Shown piece after piece: positions 1 to 8,460 of a stretch of DNA of 64,000 nt. Numbering within the stretch: the stretch's first letter is position 1; each line of letters starts with the position of its first letter. The notes under the pieces are model-generated. The model saw nothing but the letters and a program-made list of their open reading frames with translations. It was not told the origin of the DNA and searched no databases. A program made the position numbers and the translations under genes. Source of the DNA: Pseudomonas delhiensis (lineage in GTDB: Bacteria > Pseudomonadota > Gammaproteobacteria > Pseudomonadales > Pseudomonadaceae); assembly GCF_900187975.1 (NCBI RefSeq), contig NZ_FZPC01000027.1, positions 40,531 to 104,530 on the forward strand, given 5' to 3'.

Positions 1-2
1 GG

Positions 3-1085
3 GTGCTCGGCCTGCAGGCCTGGCAGGCCGGGGCCGCGGTCACCGTGTCCGGCGTGCTCTGGCTGCTGCTGGCGCGGCCCTGGGGCAATGCCAGCGACCG
101 TGTGGGGCGGCGGCGCGTCCTGCTGCTGGGCAGCGCCGGGGTGACTTTGTCCTACGTGCTGCTGGCGGTCTTCGTCGATACCGCGCTGCGCCTGCAGCCC
201 GTCGCCGCGCTGTCGTTCCTCGGCCTGCTGCTCGGGCGTGGTGCGGTGGGCGCCTTCTATGCTGCGCTGCCAGCCGCCGGGCAGGCGCTGATCGCCGACA
301 ACTACCCGCCGCGGCAGCGCGCCGCCGCCCTGGCCAGCCTGGGCGCGGCCAATGCCGTAGGCATGGTGCTGGGCCCGGCCATCGCCGCCCTGCTCGCCCG
401 GCACAGCCTGAGCCTGCCGCTGTACGCCATGAGCGTGCTGCCGTTGCTGGGCTTTGGCGTGCTCTACGCCCGCCTGCAGCGCCAGGAGCACCACCTGCAA
501 CGCGTGGCGCAGAGCATCCGCCTCGGCGATGCGCGCCTGCGCCGGCCGATGCTGGTGGCCTTCGTCGCCATGTTCTGCGTGGCGGTGGCACAGATCACCG
601 TGGGCTTCTTCGCCCTCGACCGCCTGGGCCTGGCGCCGGGCGAAGCGGCCCAGGCCGCCGGGGTGGCGCTGACCACCGTGGGCGTGGCACTGATCCTCGC
701 GCAGCTGCTGGTGCGCCGCCTGGACTGGGCGCCGCAGCGGCTGATCCGCGTCGGCGCGCTGGTGGCCGGCATCGGCTTCGCCGGCACCTGCCTGGCGCTG
801 CAGGCCTGGCAGCTGTGGCTGGCCTTCTTCGTCGCCGCGGCGGGCATGGGCTGGGTGTTCCCGGCCTTCTCGGCGCTGGCGGCCAATGCGGTGAATGCCG
901 ACGAGCAAGGCTCCACCGCCGGCTCCATGGGCGCCGCCCAGGGCCTTGGGGTGGTGCTCGGCCCGCTGGCCGGCAGCCTGCTCTACGGCCTGGAGCCGCG
1001 CCTGCCATACCTGCTGGTCGGCGCCCTGCTGGTGCTGGTGGCGGCCTGGCCGGAAGGCGCGCGGGCGCCCGCCGCGGCGGCCTGA
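3..1085 (+). CDS. MFS transporter, 5'-truncated by the window edge
   Basis: Inner-membrane major facilitator superfamily exporter, probably a drug or metabolite:proton antiporter. The reading frame is open to the first base and the protein begins at what should be helix 2, so roughly the first 40 residues and the real start lie outside the window. The loop motif GNASDRVGRRRVLL (about residues 28-41) is the family motif A between helices 2 and 3, and about eleven hydrophobic segments follow. The stop abuts the stop of the convergent hydrolase gene (TGA then TCA, with no spacer). The substrate cannot be deduced. Certain as MFS, uncertain as to subfamily. Confidence 0.85.
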   Translation: MLGLQAWQAGAAVTVSGVLWLLLARPWGNASDRVGRRRVLLLGSAGVTLSYVLLAVFVDTALRLQPVAALSFLGLLLGRGAVGAFYAALPAAGQALIADNYPPRQRAAALASLGAANAVGMVLGPAIAALLARHSLSLPLYAMSVLPLLGFGVLYARLQRQEHHLQRVAQSIRLGDARLRRPMLVAFVAMFCVAVAQITVGFFALDRLGLAPGEAAQAAGVALTTVGVALILAQLLVRRLDWAPQRLIRVGALVAGIGFAGTCLALQAWQLWLAFFVAAAGMGWVFPAFSALAANAVNADEQGSTAGSMGAAQGLGVVLGPLAGSLLYGLEPRLPYLLVGALLVLVAAWPEGARAPAAAA

Positions 1086-2045
1086 TCAGGCCGGGTAGTG
1101 ACGGCCGAGGAAGTCCAGCAGCAAGGCATTCACCTCGGCCGGGCGCTCGTTCTGGATCCAGTGGCCGCAGCCTTGCAGGCGGTGCTGCTCCAGGGCCGGC
1201 ACCACCTCGGGCATGCGCTTCAGGGTATAGGCCTCCAGGCTCGCCACCGGGTCGCGGTCGCCCACCAGGAACAGCGTCGGCGGCTTGACCAGTTGGCCGG
1301 CCAGGGGCTCGCTGAAGCGCCAGTTGCGCTCGAAGTTGCGGTACCAGTTGAGCGCCCCGCGGAAACCGCGGCTGGCGAAGGTCTCGATGTAGTGCGCCAG
1401 GTCCGCCTCGCTGCACCAGGCCGGCAGCGCCCGCGGCGTCGGCAGGCCGTCGAACAGCCGCGCGTCGGCGGGCTTGTCCTGGAGGAAGGGGTCGCCCTCG
1501 CCGGCGTCGCGGAAGAACAGGCGCAGGCTGCGCTCGATATCGGCGTCCAGCTCGGCCTCGGCCAGGCCCGGCTGCTGGAAGTAGAGGATGTAGTTGAAGC
1601 GCCCGGCGAAGACCTCGCGCAGTATCTGCGTGGCCGGCCGCTTCGGCCGCCCGGCATAGGGCACCGACAGCGTGGCCAGGGCCTCTACCCGCTGCGGCGC
1701 GAACAGGGCCAGGTGCCAGGCCACCAGGGCGCCCCAGTCGTGGCCAACCACCGCCGCGCGGGCCTGGCCGAGGGCGTCCATGGCGCCGAGGATGTCGCCG
1801 CAGAGGCTCTGCAGGTCATAGGCCTCGATCGGCTCGGGCGCGTCGCTGCGGCCGTAGCCGCGCATCTCCGGCACGTGCACGCGATAGCCGGCCCGCACCA
1901 GGGCCGGTATCTGGGCGCGCCAGGAGTGCCAGCACTCGGGGAAGCCGTGCAGCAGCCAGACCGGGCGGCCCGCCTCCGGGCCGGCGATGTGCACGCACAG
2001 GTGGATGCCGTTGACCGGCAGGGTGCGTCGTTCGAGGGGCTGCAT
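1086..2045 (-). CDS. Alpha/beta hydrolase, epoxide hydrolase-like
   Basis: Soluble alpha/beta-fold hydrolase of 319 residues. The oxyanion-hole motif HGFPECW lies at residues 33-39 and the nucleophile elbow GHDWGA at 101-106, making Asp103 the probable nucleophile. An Asp nucleophile in this context is typical of epoxide hydrolases and haloacid or fluoroacetate dehalogenases, not of Ser esterases. The C-terminal half has VGDRDPV (acid) and GCGHWIQNE (catalytic His). The start at MQPLERR is preferred to a longer open frame because GGAGA lies just upstream and the homology begins there. Substrate unknown; epoxide hydrolase is the best guess. Confidence 0.88.
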   Translation of the reverse strand: MQPLERRTLPVNGIHLCVHIAGPEAGRPVWLLHGFPECWHSWRAQIPALVRAGYRVHVPEMRGYGRSDAPEPIEAYDLQSLCGDILGAMDALGQARAAVVGHDWGALVAWHLALFAPQRVEALATLSVPYAGRPKRPATQILREVFAGRFNYILYFQQPGLAEAELDADIERSLRLFFRDAGEGDPFLQDKPADARLFDGLPTPRALPAWCSEADLAHYIETFASRGFRGALNWYRNFERNWRFSEPLAGQLVKPPTLFLVGDRDPVASLEAYTLKRMPEVVPALEQHRLQGCGHWIQNERPAEVNALLLDFLGRHYPA

Positions 2046-2484
2046 GGCGAGTCTCCGGGCTTTTGTCGGGACGCTAGCAAGGGTGGCGCATGGCGTCATT
2101 CGTATTCGCCTGGCGAATGGTTGGGCATGGGAATCGTGGGATGGATGATCGCGGACGGAGTCCGCTCCTACAATCGTGTTTCCAGGTGACGTAGGCGTTG
2201 GGTTCAAAAGCGCCCTCTCCCCAACCCTCTCCCGCAAAGCGGGAGAGGGGGCTGTCCTGAGCGGGGAGAGAATCCTGAGTCATCCTGAAAACACCTAACC
2301 CCACCCCGTCATTCCCGCGAACGCGGGACGCGGCTCCATCGCGAACAGCGCTTGCGCTGGCCCGAAGGGGAATAACCCAGTGACTACGGGGTTCGCGAGC
2401 AAGAACTAGGCGTCCCCCTCGATCCTACGAAGAGCCGTGTCGCTCTTGATTTTGGATTTCCAGAGAAACATCCAAGCGCACCGG

Positions 2485-2715
2485 AACGCCCCTTCAGGAG
2501 GCCGAGCGAAACCGGCGCTCAGGAGGTCATGCGACATGGATGTCGCGAGAGCCCCGATGGGCTACAGGGACGTACCCTCGGGGCGGGCCTCCGTGGCGGG
2601 GGAATTCGTGAGGGTAGCCCGGCTTTATCGGGCCCGTATGCGGGGCAAGCCTTTTTGGTTCCTTTTGTGGCGACTGACAAAAGGGACTCGCCCGAGGGGG
2701 CGAAACAAGAGACAT
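2485..2715. repeat. Composite structured intergenic repeat
   Basis: Stacked imperfect hairpins: GCGACAT-GG-ATGTCGC at 2531-2546; GCCCCGATGGGCTAC pairing with GTACCCTCGGGGC at about 2551-2585; and CCTTTTG...CAAAAGG at about 2660-2690. Translations of sequences of this type are, from memory, common as spurious short hypothetical proteins in Pseudomonas genomes (peptides like PFWFLLWRLTKGT), which is why I call it a dispersed repeat. It could also be a non-autonomous mobile element or a transcribed structured RNA. Confidence 0.5.
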
Positions 2716-2864
2716 CAACGCACTCGGAGCGGCGCGCTACACCAAGCCCCCATGTTTTGCGGGGTTCCCGCGAACGCTGGAAGCCAATAGACAGTGGCTC
2801 CTACGACCGTACTCAACCGTAGCCATGGTGATGGGTATCGCCCACCCCACCCATGCCATTCACA

Positions 2865-2913
2865 TGTAGGAGCGCGCCCTGCGCGCGATTCGCGGGCAGG
2901 GCCCGCTCCTACA
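2865..2913. repeat. REP palindrome (TGTAGGAGCGCGCC...CCCGCTCCTACA)
   Basis: Paired REP unit: two inverted GTAGGAGCG/CGCTCCTAC ends around a GCGCGATTCGCGGGCAG core. Near-identical copies occur at 17253, 28540, 32318 and 63583, and variant copies at 6056 and 60030, all between genes. Confidence 0.85.
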
Positions 2914-3057
2914 GGCGGCAGGAAGGCATGGCATTCTCCCCTCGTAGGAGCGGACTCCCCCCATGTCCGCGCATATCCATATGCAAATCCGATCTTTCCC
3001 ACCCGGATTCTTATTCCCCTATAGTCGCCCCACAACTCGTCATAACAAGTCATAGCC

Positions 3058-3807
3058 ATGACCGAACTGCTCCCCCTCTCCCCCATCCCCCTGTACAGCC
3101 AGCTCAAGGAACTGCTGCGCACGCGCATCCTCGACGGCACCTACCCGCCCCTCAGCCGCATGCCCTCCGAGGCCGAGCTGGGCAAGGCGTACGCCGTCAG
3201 CCGCATCACCGTGCGCCAGGCCCTGGGCGACCTGCAGAAGGAAGGGCTGATCTTCAAGATCCACGGCAAGGGCACCTTCGTAGCCAAGCCCAAGGCGTTC
3301 CAGAACGTCAGCACCCTGCAGGGCCTGGCCGAGTCCATGGGCCAGCGCGGCTACGAGGTGATCAACCGCCTGCGCAGCTTCCGCTTCGTGCCGGCCGACG
3401 CCCAGGTGGCCGCGCGCCTGCAGGTGGCCGAGGGCGACACGGTCGCGCAGATCAAGCGTGCGCGCCTGGTCAACCGCGAGCTGGTGTCGCTGGAGGTCAC
3501 CTACCTGCCCGAGGCCCTCGGCCGCCGCCTGGAGAAGGCCGACCTGGTGACCCGCGACATCTTCCTCATCCTCGAGAACGACTGCGCGCAGCCCCTGGGC
3601 CACGCCGACCTGGCCATCGACGCCATCCTCGCCGACGCCGAGCTGGCCGCCGCCCTGGAGGTGGAGGAAGGCTCGCCGGTGATGCGCATCGAGCGCCTCA
3701 CCCACACCGCCGACGGCCAGCCGCTGGACTATGAACACCTCTACTACCGCGGCGACGCCTTCCAGTACCGCCTGCGCATCGACCGCCACAAGGGCCCCCG
3801 AGCATGA
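3058..3807 (+). CDS. GntR-family regulator with UTRA domain (HutC subfamily)
   Basis: DNA-binding repressor or activator of 249 residues. An N-terminal winged helix (residues about 10-75, with PSEAELGKAYAVSRITVRQA and IHGKGTFV) is followed by a UTRA ligand-binding domain (about 95-240, ending YEHLYYRGDAFQYRLRI). Its stop overlaps the start of the flavoprotein gene (ATGA), so it is translationally coupled to the operon it probably controls. From memory, P. aeruginosa PAO1 has a similar set around PA2294-PA2299 with a GntR gene at its head; I could not check this. The effector is presumably the imported substrate of the operon. Confidence 0.9.
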   Translation: MTELLPLSPIPLYSQLKELLRTRILDGTYPPLSRMPSEAELGKAYAVSRITVRQALGDLQKEGLIFKIHGKGTFVAKPKAFQNVSTLQGLAESMGQRGYEVINRLRSFRFVPADAQVAARLQVAEGDTVAQIKRARLVNRELVSLEVTYLPEALGRRLEKADLVTRDIFLILENDCAQPLGHADLAIDAILADAELAAALEVEEGSPVMRIERLTHTADGQPLDYEHLYYRGDAFQYRLRIDRHKGPRA

Positions 3808-5546
3808 GCCACATCGACCTTCCCGAAGACAAGGAAAGCGCCTACGACATCGTCGTCATCGGCGGCGGCACCGCCGGTCCCATGGCGGCGATCAAGGCCA
3901 AGGAAGCCAACCGCGAGCTGCGCGTGCTGCTGGTGGACAAGGCCAACGTCAAGCGCAGCGGCGCCATCAGCATGGGCATGGACGGCCTGAACAATGCCGT
4001 CATCCCCGGCCACGCCACGCCCGAGCAGTACACCAAGGAAATCACCGTGGCCAACGACGGCATCGTCAACCAGGCCGCCGTCTACGCCTATGCCACCCAC
4101 AGCTTCGAGACCATCGAGCAGCTCGACCGCTGGGGCGTGAAGTTCGAGAAGGACGAGGTCGGCGACTACGCGGTGAAGAAGGTCCACCACATGGGCGCCT
4201 ACGTGCTGCCGATGCCCGAGGGCCACGACATCAAGAAGGTGCTCTACCGCCAGCTCAAGCGCGCGCGGGTGGAGATCACCAACCGCCTGGTGGCCACCCG
4301 CCTGCTCACCGACGCCGAGGGCGCGGTCAACGGCGTGCTCGGCTTCGACTGCCGCACGGCGCAGTTCCAGGTGATCCGCGCCAAGGCGGTGATCCTCGCC
4401 TGCGGCGCCGCCGGGCGCCTGGGCCTGCCCGCCTCCGGCTACCTGATGGGCACCTACGAGAACCCGACCAACGCCGGCGACGGCTACGCCATGGCCTACC
4501 ACGCCGGGGCGGAGCTGGCGAACCTGGAATGCTTCCAGATCAACCCGCTGATCAAGGACTACAACGGCCCGGCCTGCGCCTACGTCACCGGCCCGCTGGG
4601 CGGCTACACCGCCAACGCCAAGGGCGAGCGCTTCATCGAGTGCGACTACTGGAGCGGGCAGATGATGTGGGAGTTCCACCAGGAGCTGGAGGGCGGCAAC
4701 GGCCCGGTGTTCCTCAAGCTGGACCACCTGGCCGAGGAAACCATCCAGACCATCGAGGAAATCCTCCACGGCAACGAGCGCCCCAGCCGCGGCCAGTTCC
4801 ACGCCAACCGCGGCACCGACTACCGCAGCCAGATGGTGGAGATGCACATCTCCGAGATCGGCTTCTGTTCCGGCCACTCGGCCTCGGGCGTGTGGGTCAA
4901 CGAGAAGGCCGAGACCAGCGTCCAGGGCCTGTACGCCGCCGGCGACATGGCCGCGGTGCCGCACAACTACATGCTCGGCGCCTTCACCTATGGCTGGTTC
5001 GCCGGGCGGAACGCCGCGCAGTACGTGGCCGAGCGCGACTTCAGCGCAGTCGACCGCGCCCAGGTGGAGCGCGAGCGCGAACGCGTCTTCGCCCCGCTCG
5101 GGCGCGAGCACGGCCTGCCGCCGGCGCAGGTGGAGTACAAGCTGCGGCGCATGGTCAACGACTACCTGCAGCCGCCGAAGGTGACGAAGAAGATGGAGAT
5201 CGGCCTGCAGCGCTTCGCCGAGATCGGCCACGACCTGGAGCAGCTGAAGGCGAACAACGCCCACGAGCTGATGCGCGCCATGGAAGTCAGCGTGATCCGC
5301 GACTGCGCCGAGATGGCCGCGCGCGCCTCGCTGTTCCGCACCGAGAGCCGCTGGGGCCTGTACCACCACCGCGTGGACTACCCGCAGCGCAACGACGCCG
5401 AATGGTTCTGCCACACGCACCTGAAGAAGGACGAGAGCGGTGCCATGACCAGTTTCAAGAAGCCGGTGGAGCCGTACCTGATCGCCCTCGACGACGTGGA
5501 GCAGAAGGCCTACGAGCGGTTGCGCGTCAGGAGCGACGCCGCGTAG
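3804..5546 (+). CDS. AprA-like FAD-dependent oxidoreductase (fumarate reductase/APS reductase flavoprotein family)
   Basis: Flavoprotein of 580 residues. The Rossmann motif VVIGGGTAGPMAA begins at residue 17, and the second FAD contact GLYAAGDMAAVPH lies in the C-terminal half. The stretch RSGAISMGMDGLNNAV resembles the RSGA...GLSAIN segment of adenylylsulfate reductase alpha subunits, and the protein is followed by a ferredoxin resembling the iron-sulfur half of AprB. Dissimilatory sulfate reduction is implausible in an aerobic Pseudomonas, so a different substrate is likely. Context (NitT/TauT-type importer, nearby sulfatase and arylsulfotransferase) points to an organosulfur or other small anionic compound; this is inference. 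No membrane anchor subunit is encoded nearby. Confidence 0.85.
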   Translation: MSHIDLPEDKESAYDIVVIGGGTAGPMAAIKAKEANRELRVLLVDKANVKRSGAISMGMDGLNNAVIPGHATPEQYTKEITVANDGIVNQAAVYAYATHSFETIEQLDRWGVKFEKDEVGDYAVKKVHHMGAYVLPMPEGHDIKKVLYRQLKRARVEITNRLVATRLLTDAEGAVNGVLGFDCRTAQFQVIRAKAVILACGAAGRLGLPASGYLMGTYENPTNAGDGYAMAYHAGAELANLECFQINPLIKDYNGPACAYVTGPLGGYTANAKGERFIECDYWSGQMMWEFHQELEGGNGPVFLKLDHLAEETIQTIEEILHGNERPSRGQFHANRGTDYRSQMVEMHISEIGFCSGHSASGVWVNEKAETSVQGLYAAGDMAAVPHNYMLGAFTYGWFAGRNAAQYVAERDFSAVDRAQVERERERVFAPLGREHGLPPAQVEYKLRRMVNDYLQPPKVTKKMEIGLQRFAEIGHDLEQLKANNAHELMRAMEVSVIRDCAEMAARASLFRTESRWGLYHHRVDYPQRNDAEWFCHTHLKKDESGAMTSFKKPVEPYLIALDDVEQKAYERLRVRSDAA

Positions 5547-5640
5547 GGCGAATAACCGTTCGCGGTTATCCGCCGCCGGCCGGAATACCGGTGCCCGACA
5601 ACGACGGCGGATAACGCCCGGGGCGTTATGCGCCCTACGA
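5543..5640. repeat. Inverted GGCGAATAACCG...GGCGTTATGCGCC repeat
   Basis: Two inverted copies of the GTAGGGCGAATAACCG / CGTTATGCGCCCTAC family, each internally palindromic (AACCGTTCGCGGTT). It fills the gap between the flavoprotein and ferredoxin genes and starts at the flavoprotein stop. Related copies: 19178, 28314, 28618, 41560, 44240-44632, 45715. Confidence 0.8.
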
Positions 5641-5697
5641 AACACCGAGCCCGCCGCCATGAGAGCGGGCACAACCGAACCACGAGGTAGCCGTGCC

Positions 5698-5943
5698 ATG
5701 CCCCACCAGCCCCAGGAAATCTTCTTCCGCTCCAGCGCCCCGGTGACCGTGGACGAGGACAAGTGCATCGCCGACAAGGGCTGCACCGTCTGCGTCGAGG
5801 TCTGCCCGATGGACCTGCTGGCGATCAACCCGGCCACCCGGAAGGCCTACATGGCCTTCGACGAATGCTGGTACTGCATGCCCTGCGAGAAGGACTGCCC
5901 GACCGGCGCGGTGAAGGTGGAAATCCCCTACCTGCTGCGTTGA
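5698..5943 (+). CDS. AprB-like 2x[4Fe-4S] ferredoxin
   Basis: Small electron carrier of 81 residues. The first cluster motif is CIADKGCTVCVEVCP (C-x5-C-x2-C-x3-CP) and the second is CWYCMPCEKDCP (C-x2-C-x2-C-x3-CP). The longer first spacing and the CWxC second motif resemble the beta subunit of APS reductase, but the C-terminal tail that wraps around AprA in that enzyme is absent. The ATG at 5698 is chosen because GAGG precedes it at good spacing and the protein then starts MPHQPQE. It presumably passes electrons to or from the AprA-like flavoprotein. Confidence 0.9.
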   Translation: MPHQPQEIFFRSSAPVTVDEDKCIADKGCTVCVEVCPMDLLAINPATRKAYMAFDECWYCMPCEKDCPTGAVKVEIPYLLR

Positions 5944-6055
5944 GCTGCTGAAGTCGCTGGTTCCCCGCGTTCGCGGGGATGACGGTTCAAACACCGAACC
6001 TTATCCGTCACTCCCGCGAACGCGGGAGCCCAGTGCCTTGGCTACGACAGCTTCC

Positions 6056-6104
6056 TGTAGGAGCGGGCCCTGCCCGCGATTCGCGCGCAGGGCGCGCTCC
6101 TACA
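6056..6104. repeat. REP palindrome
   Basis: TGTAGGAGCGGGCCC...GGGCGCGCTCCTACA, in the gap between ferredoxin and binding-protein genes. Two CATCCCCGCGAACGCGGG-type short palindromes (about 5963-5985 and 6008-6030) lie just before it. The binding-protein gene therefore probably has its own promoter or is expressed through a structured intercistronic region. Confidence 0.85.
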
Positions 6105-6216
6105 CCCACAACGACAACCGGACACGCCACCGGACGCCTGATGCACCGCCCCTCGTTTCCCACCGCACACCGGCGGCGGAGACGATTCCAACACTCATGA
6201 TTCGAGGGGAACACCC

Positions 6217-7623
6217 ATGACCTTGCGCACCACCCTGGCCGGCCTCGCGCTGGCCATCGCCAGCCTTTCGGCACATGCCGAGACCATCCGCGTCGCCATC
6301 GGCACCCAGGACACCACCATCAACTGCGCCGCCGGCGGCCTGCTGGTCCGCGAGCTGAACCTGCTGCCCAAGTACCTGCCCCACGACGGCAAGTACAAGG
6401 ACGCGCAGTACGACATCCAGTGGAAGAACTTCACCAGCGGCGCCCCGCTGACCAACGAGATGGTCGCCGACAAGCTGGACTTCGGCGCCATGGCCGACTT
6501 CCCCGGCTCGCTCAACGGCGTGGCTCATGAGGCGGCCGGCAAGCGCAGCCTGTTCATCAGCGTGCTTTCCGGCAGCATCGAGGGCAGCGGCAACGGCATC
6601 GTAGTGCCGGCCTCGTCCAGGGTGCAGTCGCTGGCCGAACTCAAGGGCCAGACCATTTCCGTGCCCTTCGCCTCCACCGCCCACGGCCTGCTGCTGCGCG
6701 CCATCGCCGCCCAGGGCTGGGACCCGGACAAGGACGTGACCATCATCGCGCAGCCGCCGGAAGTCGCCGGCTCCGCCCTGCAGGCCGGGAAGATCGCCGC
6801 CCACGCCGACTTCGTGCCCTTCGCCGAGCTGTTCGAGAGCCGCGGCATCGCCCGCAAGATCTACGACGGCTCCCAGGCCAAGGCGCCGACCTTCCACGGC
6901 GCGCTGGTGGAGGCGGACTACGCGCAGAAGTACCCGGAGATCGTCGAGGCCTACCTGCGCGCCACCTACGAGGCCAACCAGCTGCTGGCCGCGGAACCGG
7001 AGAAGTACAGCGAACTGATCGAGAAGGTCGCCGGCATCCCCGCCGAGGTGAACTACCTGTTCCACGGCCCGCTCGGCCTGCAGACCCGCGACCTGACCTG
7101 GAAGCCGGAGTACCGCCAGGCGGTGGCCACCGCCATCGACACCCTGAAGCTGCTGAAGAAGGCCGACCGCGGGCTGAACGTCGAGCAGTTCGTCGACGAC
7201 CGCTACATCCGCGCCGCCTTCAAGGCCGCCGGCGCCGACTACGAGGCCGCGCTGAAGAACTACGCCCAGCAGCCGCTGACCGCGAAGGACGCGCTGACCG
7301 GCAAGACCATCGACGATGCGCGCCACGTCGCGCAGATCTGGGTGCGCGGCGAGCCCAGGGTACGCAGCTACGCCTCGGCCCGGGAAGCCCTGGGTGAGCT
7401 GGCCAAGCTCAAGCAGCAGGGCAAGGACATCCGCGCGGTCTACGCCCAGGCCAGCGACAACGGCATCAAGCTGCTGGCCAGCCAGGCCTGGTTCGTCCAG
7501 GGCAAGGACGGCGCGCTGGACGCCTTCCTGCTCAAGGAACAGGCCGAACGCTACGCGCAGAGCAACGGCGGCGAGGTGCGCGACTTCGCCGGCGCCAGCC
7601 AGCAAGCGCTGGCCAGCCGCTGA
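6217..7623 (+). CDS. NitT/TauT-family ABC transporter substrate-binding protein with C-terminal extension
   Basis: Periplasmic solute-binding protein of 468 residues. A Sec signal peptide (MTLRTTLAGLALAIASLSAHA) is followed by an SsuA/TauA/NrtA-like fold that starts ETIRVAIGTQDTTINCAAGG. Family members usually have 310-340 residues, so about 100 extra residues lie at the C terminus. That tail (QAWFVQGKDGALDAF, then AERYAQSNGGEVRDF) resembles the NosL fold, although no Cys/Met copper ligands are evident. The ligand is unknown; a sulfonate, sulfate ester or similar anion fits the neighbourhood. It is followed by permease and ATPase genes of the same importer. Confidence 0.88.
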   Translation: MTLRTTLAGLALAIASLSAHAETIRVAIGTQDTTINCAAGGLLVRELNLLPKYLPHDGKYKDAQYDIQWKNFTSGAPLTNEMVADKLDFGAMADFPGSLNGVAHEAAGKRSLFISVLSGSIEGSGNGIVVPASSRVQSLAELKGQTISVPFASTAHGLLLRAIAAQGWDPDKDVTIIAQPPEVAGSALQAGKIAAHADFVPFAELFESRGIARKIYDGSQAKAPTFHGALVEADYAQKYPEIVEAYLRATYEANQLLAAEPEKYSELIEKVAGIPAEVNYLFHGPLGLQTRDLTWKPEYRQAVATAIDTLKLLKKADRGLNVEQFVDDRYIRAAFKAAGADYEAALKNYAQQPLTAKDALTGKTIDDARHVAQIWVRGEPRVRSYASAREALGELAKLKQQGKDIRAVYAQASDNGIKLLASQAWFVQGKDGALDAFLLKEQAERYAQSNGGEVRDFAGASQQALASR

Positions 7624-7630
7624 CATCCAC

Positions 7631-7653
7631 GCCCGGCGCCCTGCGCGCCGGGC
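7631..7653 (+). other. Intercistronic stem-loop after binding-protein gene
   Basis: Perfect 9-bp arms GCCCGGCGC / GCGCCGGGC around a 5-base loop, 8 bases after the binding-protein stop and with no T-run. This is the place where a stabilising hairpin commonly raises binding-protein mRNA over permease mRNA in ABC operons. Confidence 0.6.
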
Positions 7654-7671
7654 CCTTGCGGAGCCACGAAA

Positions 7672-8460
7672 ATGAACCTCACAACCCTGTCCCGCTGGAG
7701 CCTGCGCCTGGCCTCGCTGCTGCTCTGCGTGGCGCTCTGGCAGCTGGCCAGCGCGCGCCACCTGAACCTGGGCATCGTCACCTTCGCCAACGTCCCCGGC
7801 CCGCGCGAGGTGATCGACGCGGCCTGGCAACTGACGCAGTCCAGCAAGCTCGGCCGGCACCTGGGCGCGAGCCTGGCGCGGGTGCTGGCCGGCTACCTGC
7901 TGGCGGCCGTCGCCGGCGTGCTCCTGGGCCTGGCCATTGGCCGCGGCCGCTGGGCCCGCGACAGCCTGCTGCCGCCGCTGGAAGTGCTGCGGCCGATCCC
8001 GGCGGTGGCGTGGATCCCGCTGGCGATCCTGATGTTCCCCAGCTCCGAGCTGTCGATGATCTTCATCACCTTCACCGGCGCGCTGTTCCCGATCCTGCTC
8101 AACACCATCCACGGTGTCGAGGCGGTGGACCCGCGCCTGCTCGCTTCGGCCCGCAGCCTCGGCGCCGGGCGCCTGGCGCTGCTGCGCGAGGTGGTGCTGC
8201 CCGGCGCCCTGCCGAGCATAGTCACGGGCCTTGCCATCGGCATGGGCACCTCCTGGTTCTGCCTGGTGACCGCCGAGATGATCTCCGGGCAATGGGGCAT
8301 CGGCTACTACACCTGGGAGTCCTACACCTTGCAGAACTACCCCGACATCGTTGTCGGCATGCTGCTGATCGGCGTGCTCGGCATGGCCAGCAGCCTGCTG
8401 GTGCGCCAGTTCGGCGCCCTGGCCACGCCCTGGCAGCGCCAGGCCGGAGGCAAGCCATGA
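7672..8460 (+). CDS. ABC transporter permease (SsuC/TauC-like)
   Basis: Inner-membrane subunit of 262 residues with about six hydrophobic helices and the BPD_transp_1 EAA-type loop (ARSLGAGRLALLREVVLPGA, about residues 160-179) that docks on the ATPase. PRPIPAVAWIPL-like sequence (VLRPIPAVAWIPLAILMF) is characteristic of nitrate/sulfonate/taurine permeases. GGAG stands upstream of the ATG. The stop overlaps the ATPase start (ATGA), indicating coupled translation. Confidence 0.92.
   Translation: MNLTTLSRWSLRLASLLLCVALWQLASARHLNLGIVTFANVPGPREVIDAAWQLTQSSKLGRHLGASLARVLAGYLLAAVAGVLLGLAIGRGRWARDSLLPPLEVLRPIPAVAWIPLAILMFPSSELSMIFITFTGALFPILLNTIHGVEAVDPRLLASARSLGAGRLALLREVVLPGALPSIVTGLAIGMGTSWFCLVTAEMISGQWGIGYYTWESYTLQNYPDIVVGMLLIGVLGMASSLLVRQFGALATPWQRQAGGKP

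Larger units (their letters stand above)
2046..3057. other. Gene-free, repeat-rich intergenic region of about 1 kb
   Basis: No convincing gene lies between the hydrolase and the GntR regulator. The stretch holds a perfect 11-bp-arm hairpin CCCTCTCCCGC-AAA-GCGGGAGAGGG at 2225-2249, a CATTCCCGCGAACGCGGGA-type palindrome near 2310, a composite structured repeat at about 2485-2715, a GATGGGTATCGC-type repeat near 2830 and REP palindromes from 2865. Open frames crossing it (for example 2437-2790) translate the repeat and have no start context or domain. Confidence 0.7.

Noticed and set aside
1098..2189. Plus-strand frame opposite the epoxide-hydrolase-like gene
   Set aside because: Low-complexity translation without motifs; the minus-strand hydrolase carries the HGFP and GHDWGA motifs.
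2437..2790. Possible 117-codon gene
   Set aside because: It translates a structured intergenic repeat, has no ribosome-binding site and overlaps competing frames.
3744..5837. Minus-strand open frame of about 700 codons
   Set aside because: Shadow of the AprA-like flavoprotein, which has clear FAD motifs in the other strand.
6100..8292. Long open frame (about 730 codons) on the minus strand
   Set aside because: It is the complement of the binding-protein and permease genes; composition is low-complexity Gln/Gly/Ala-rich and no domain or start signal is present. Such shadows are common in GC-rich codons.
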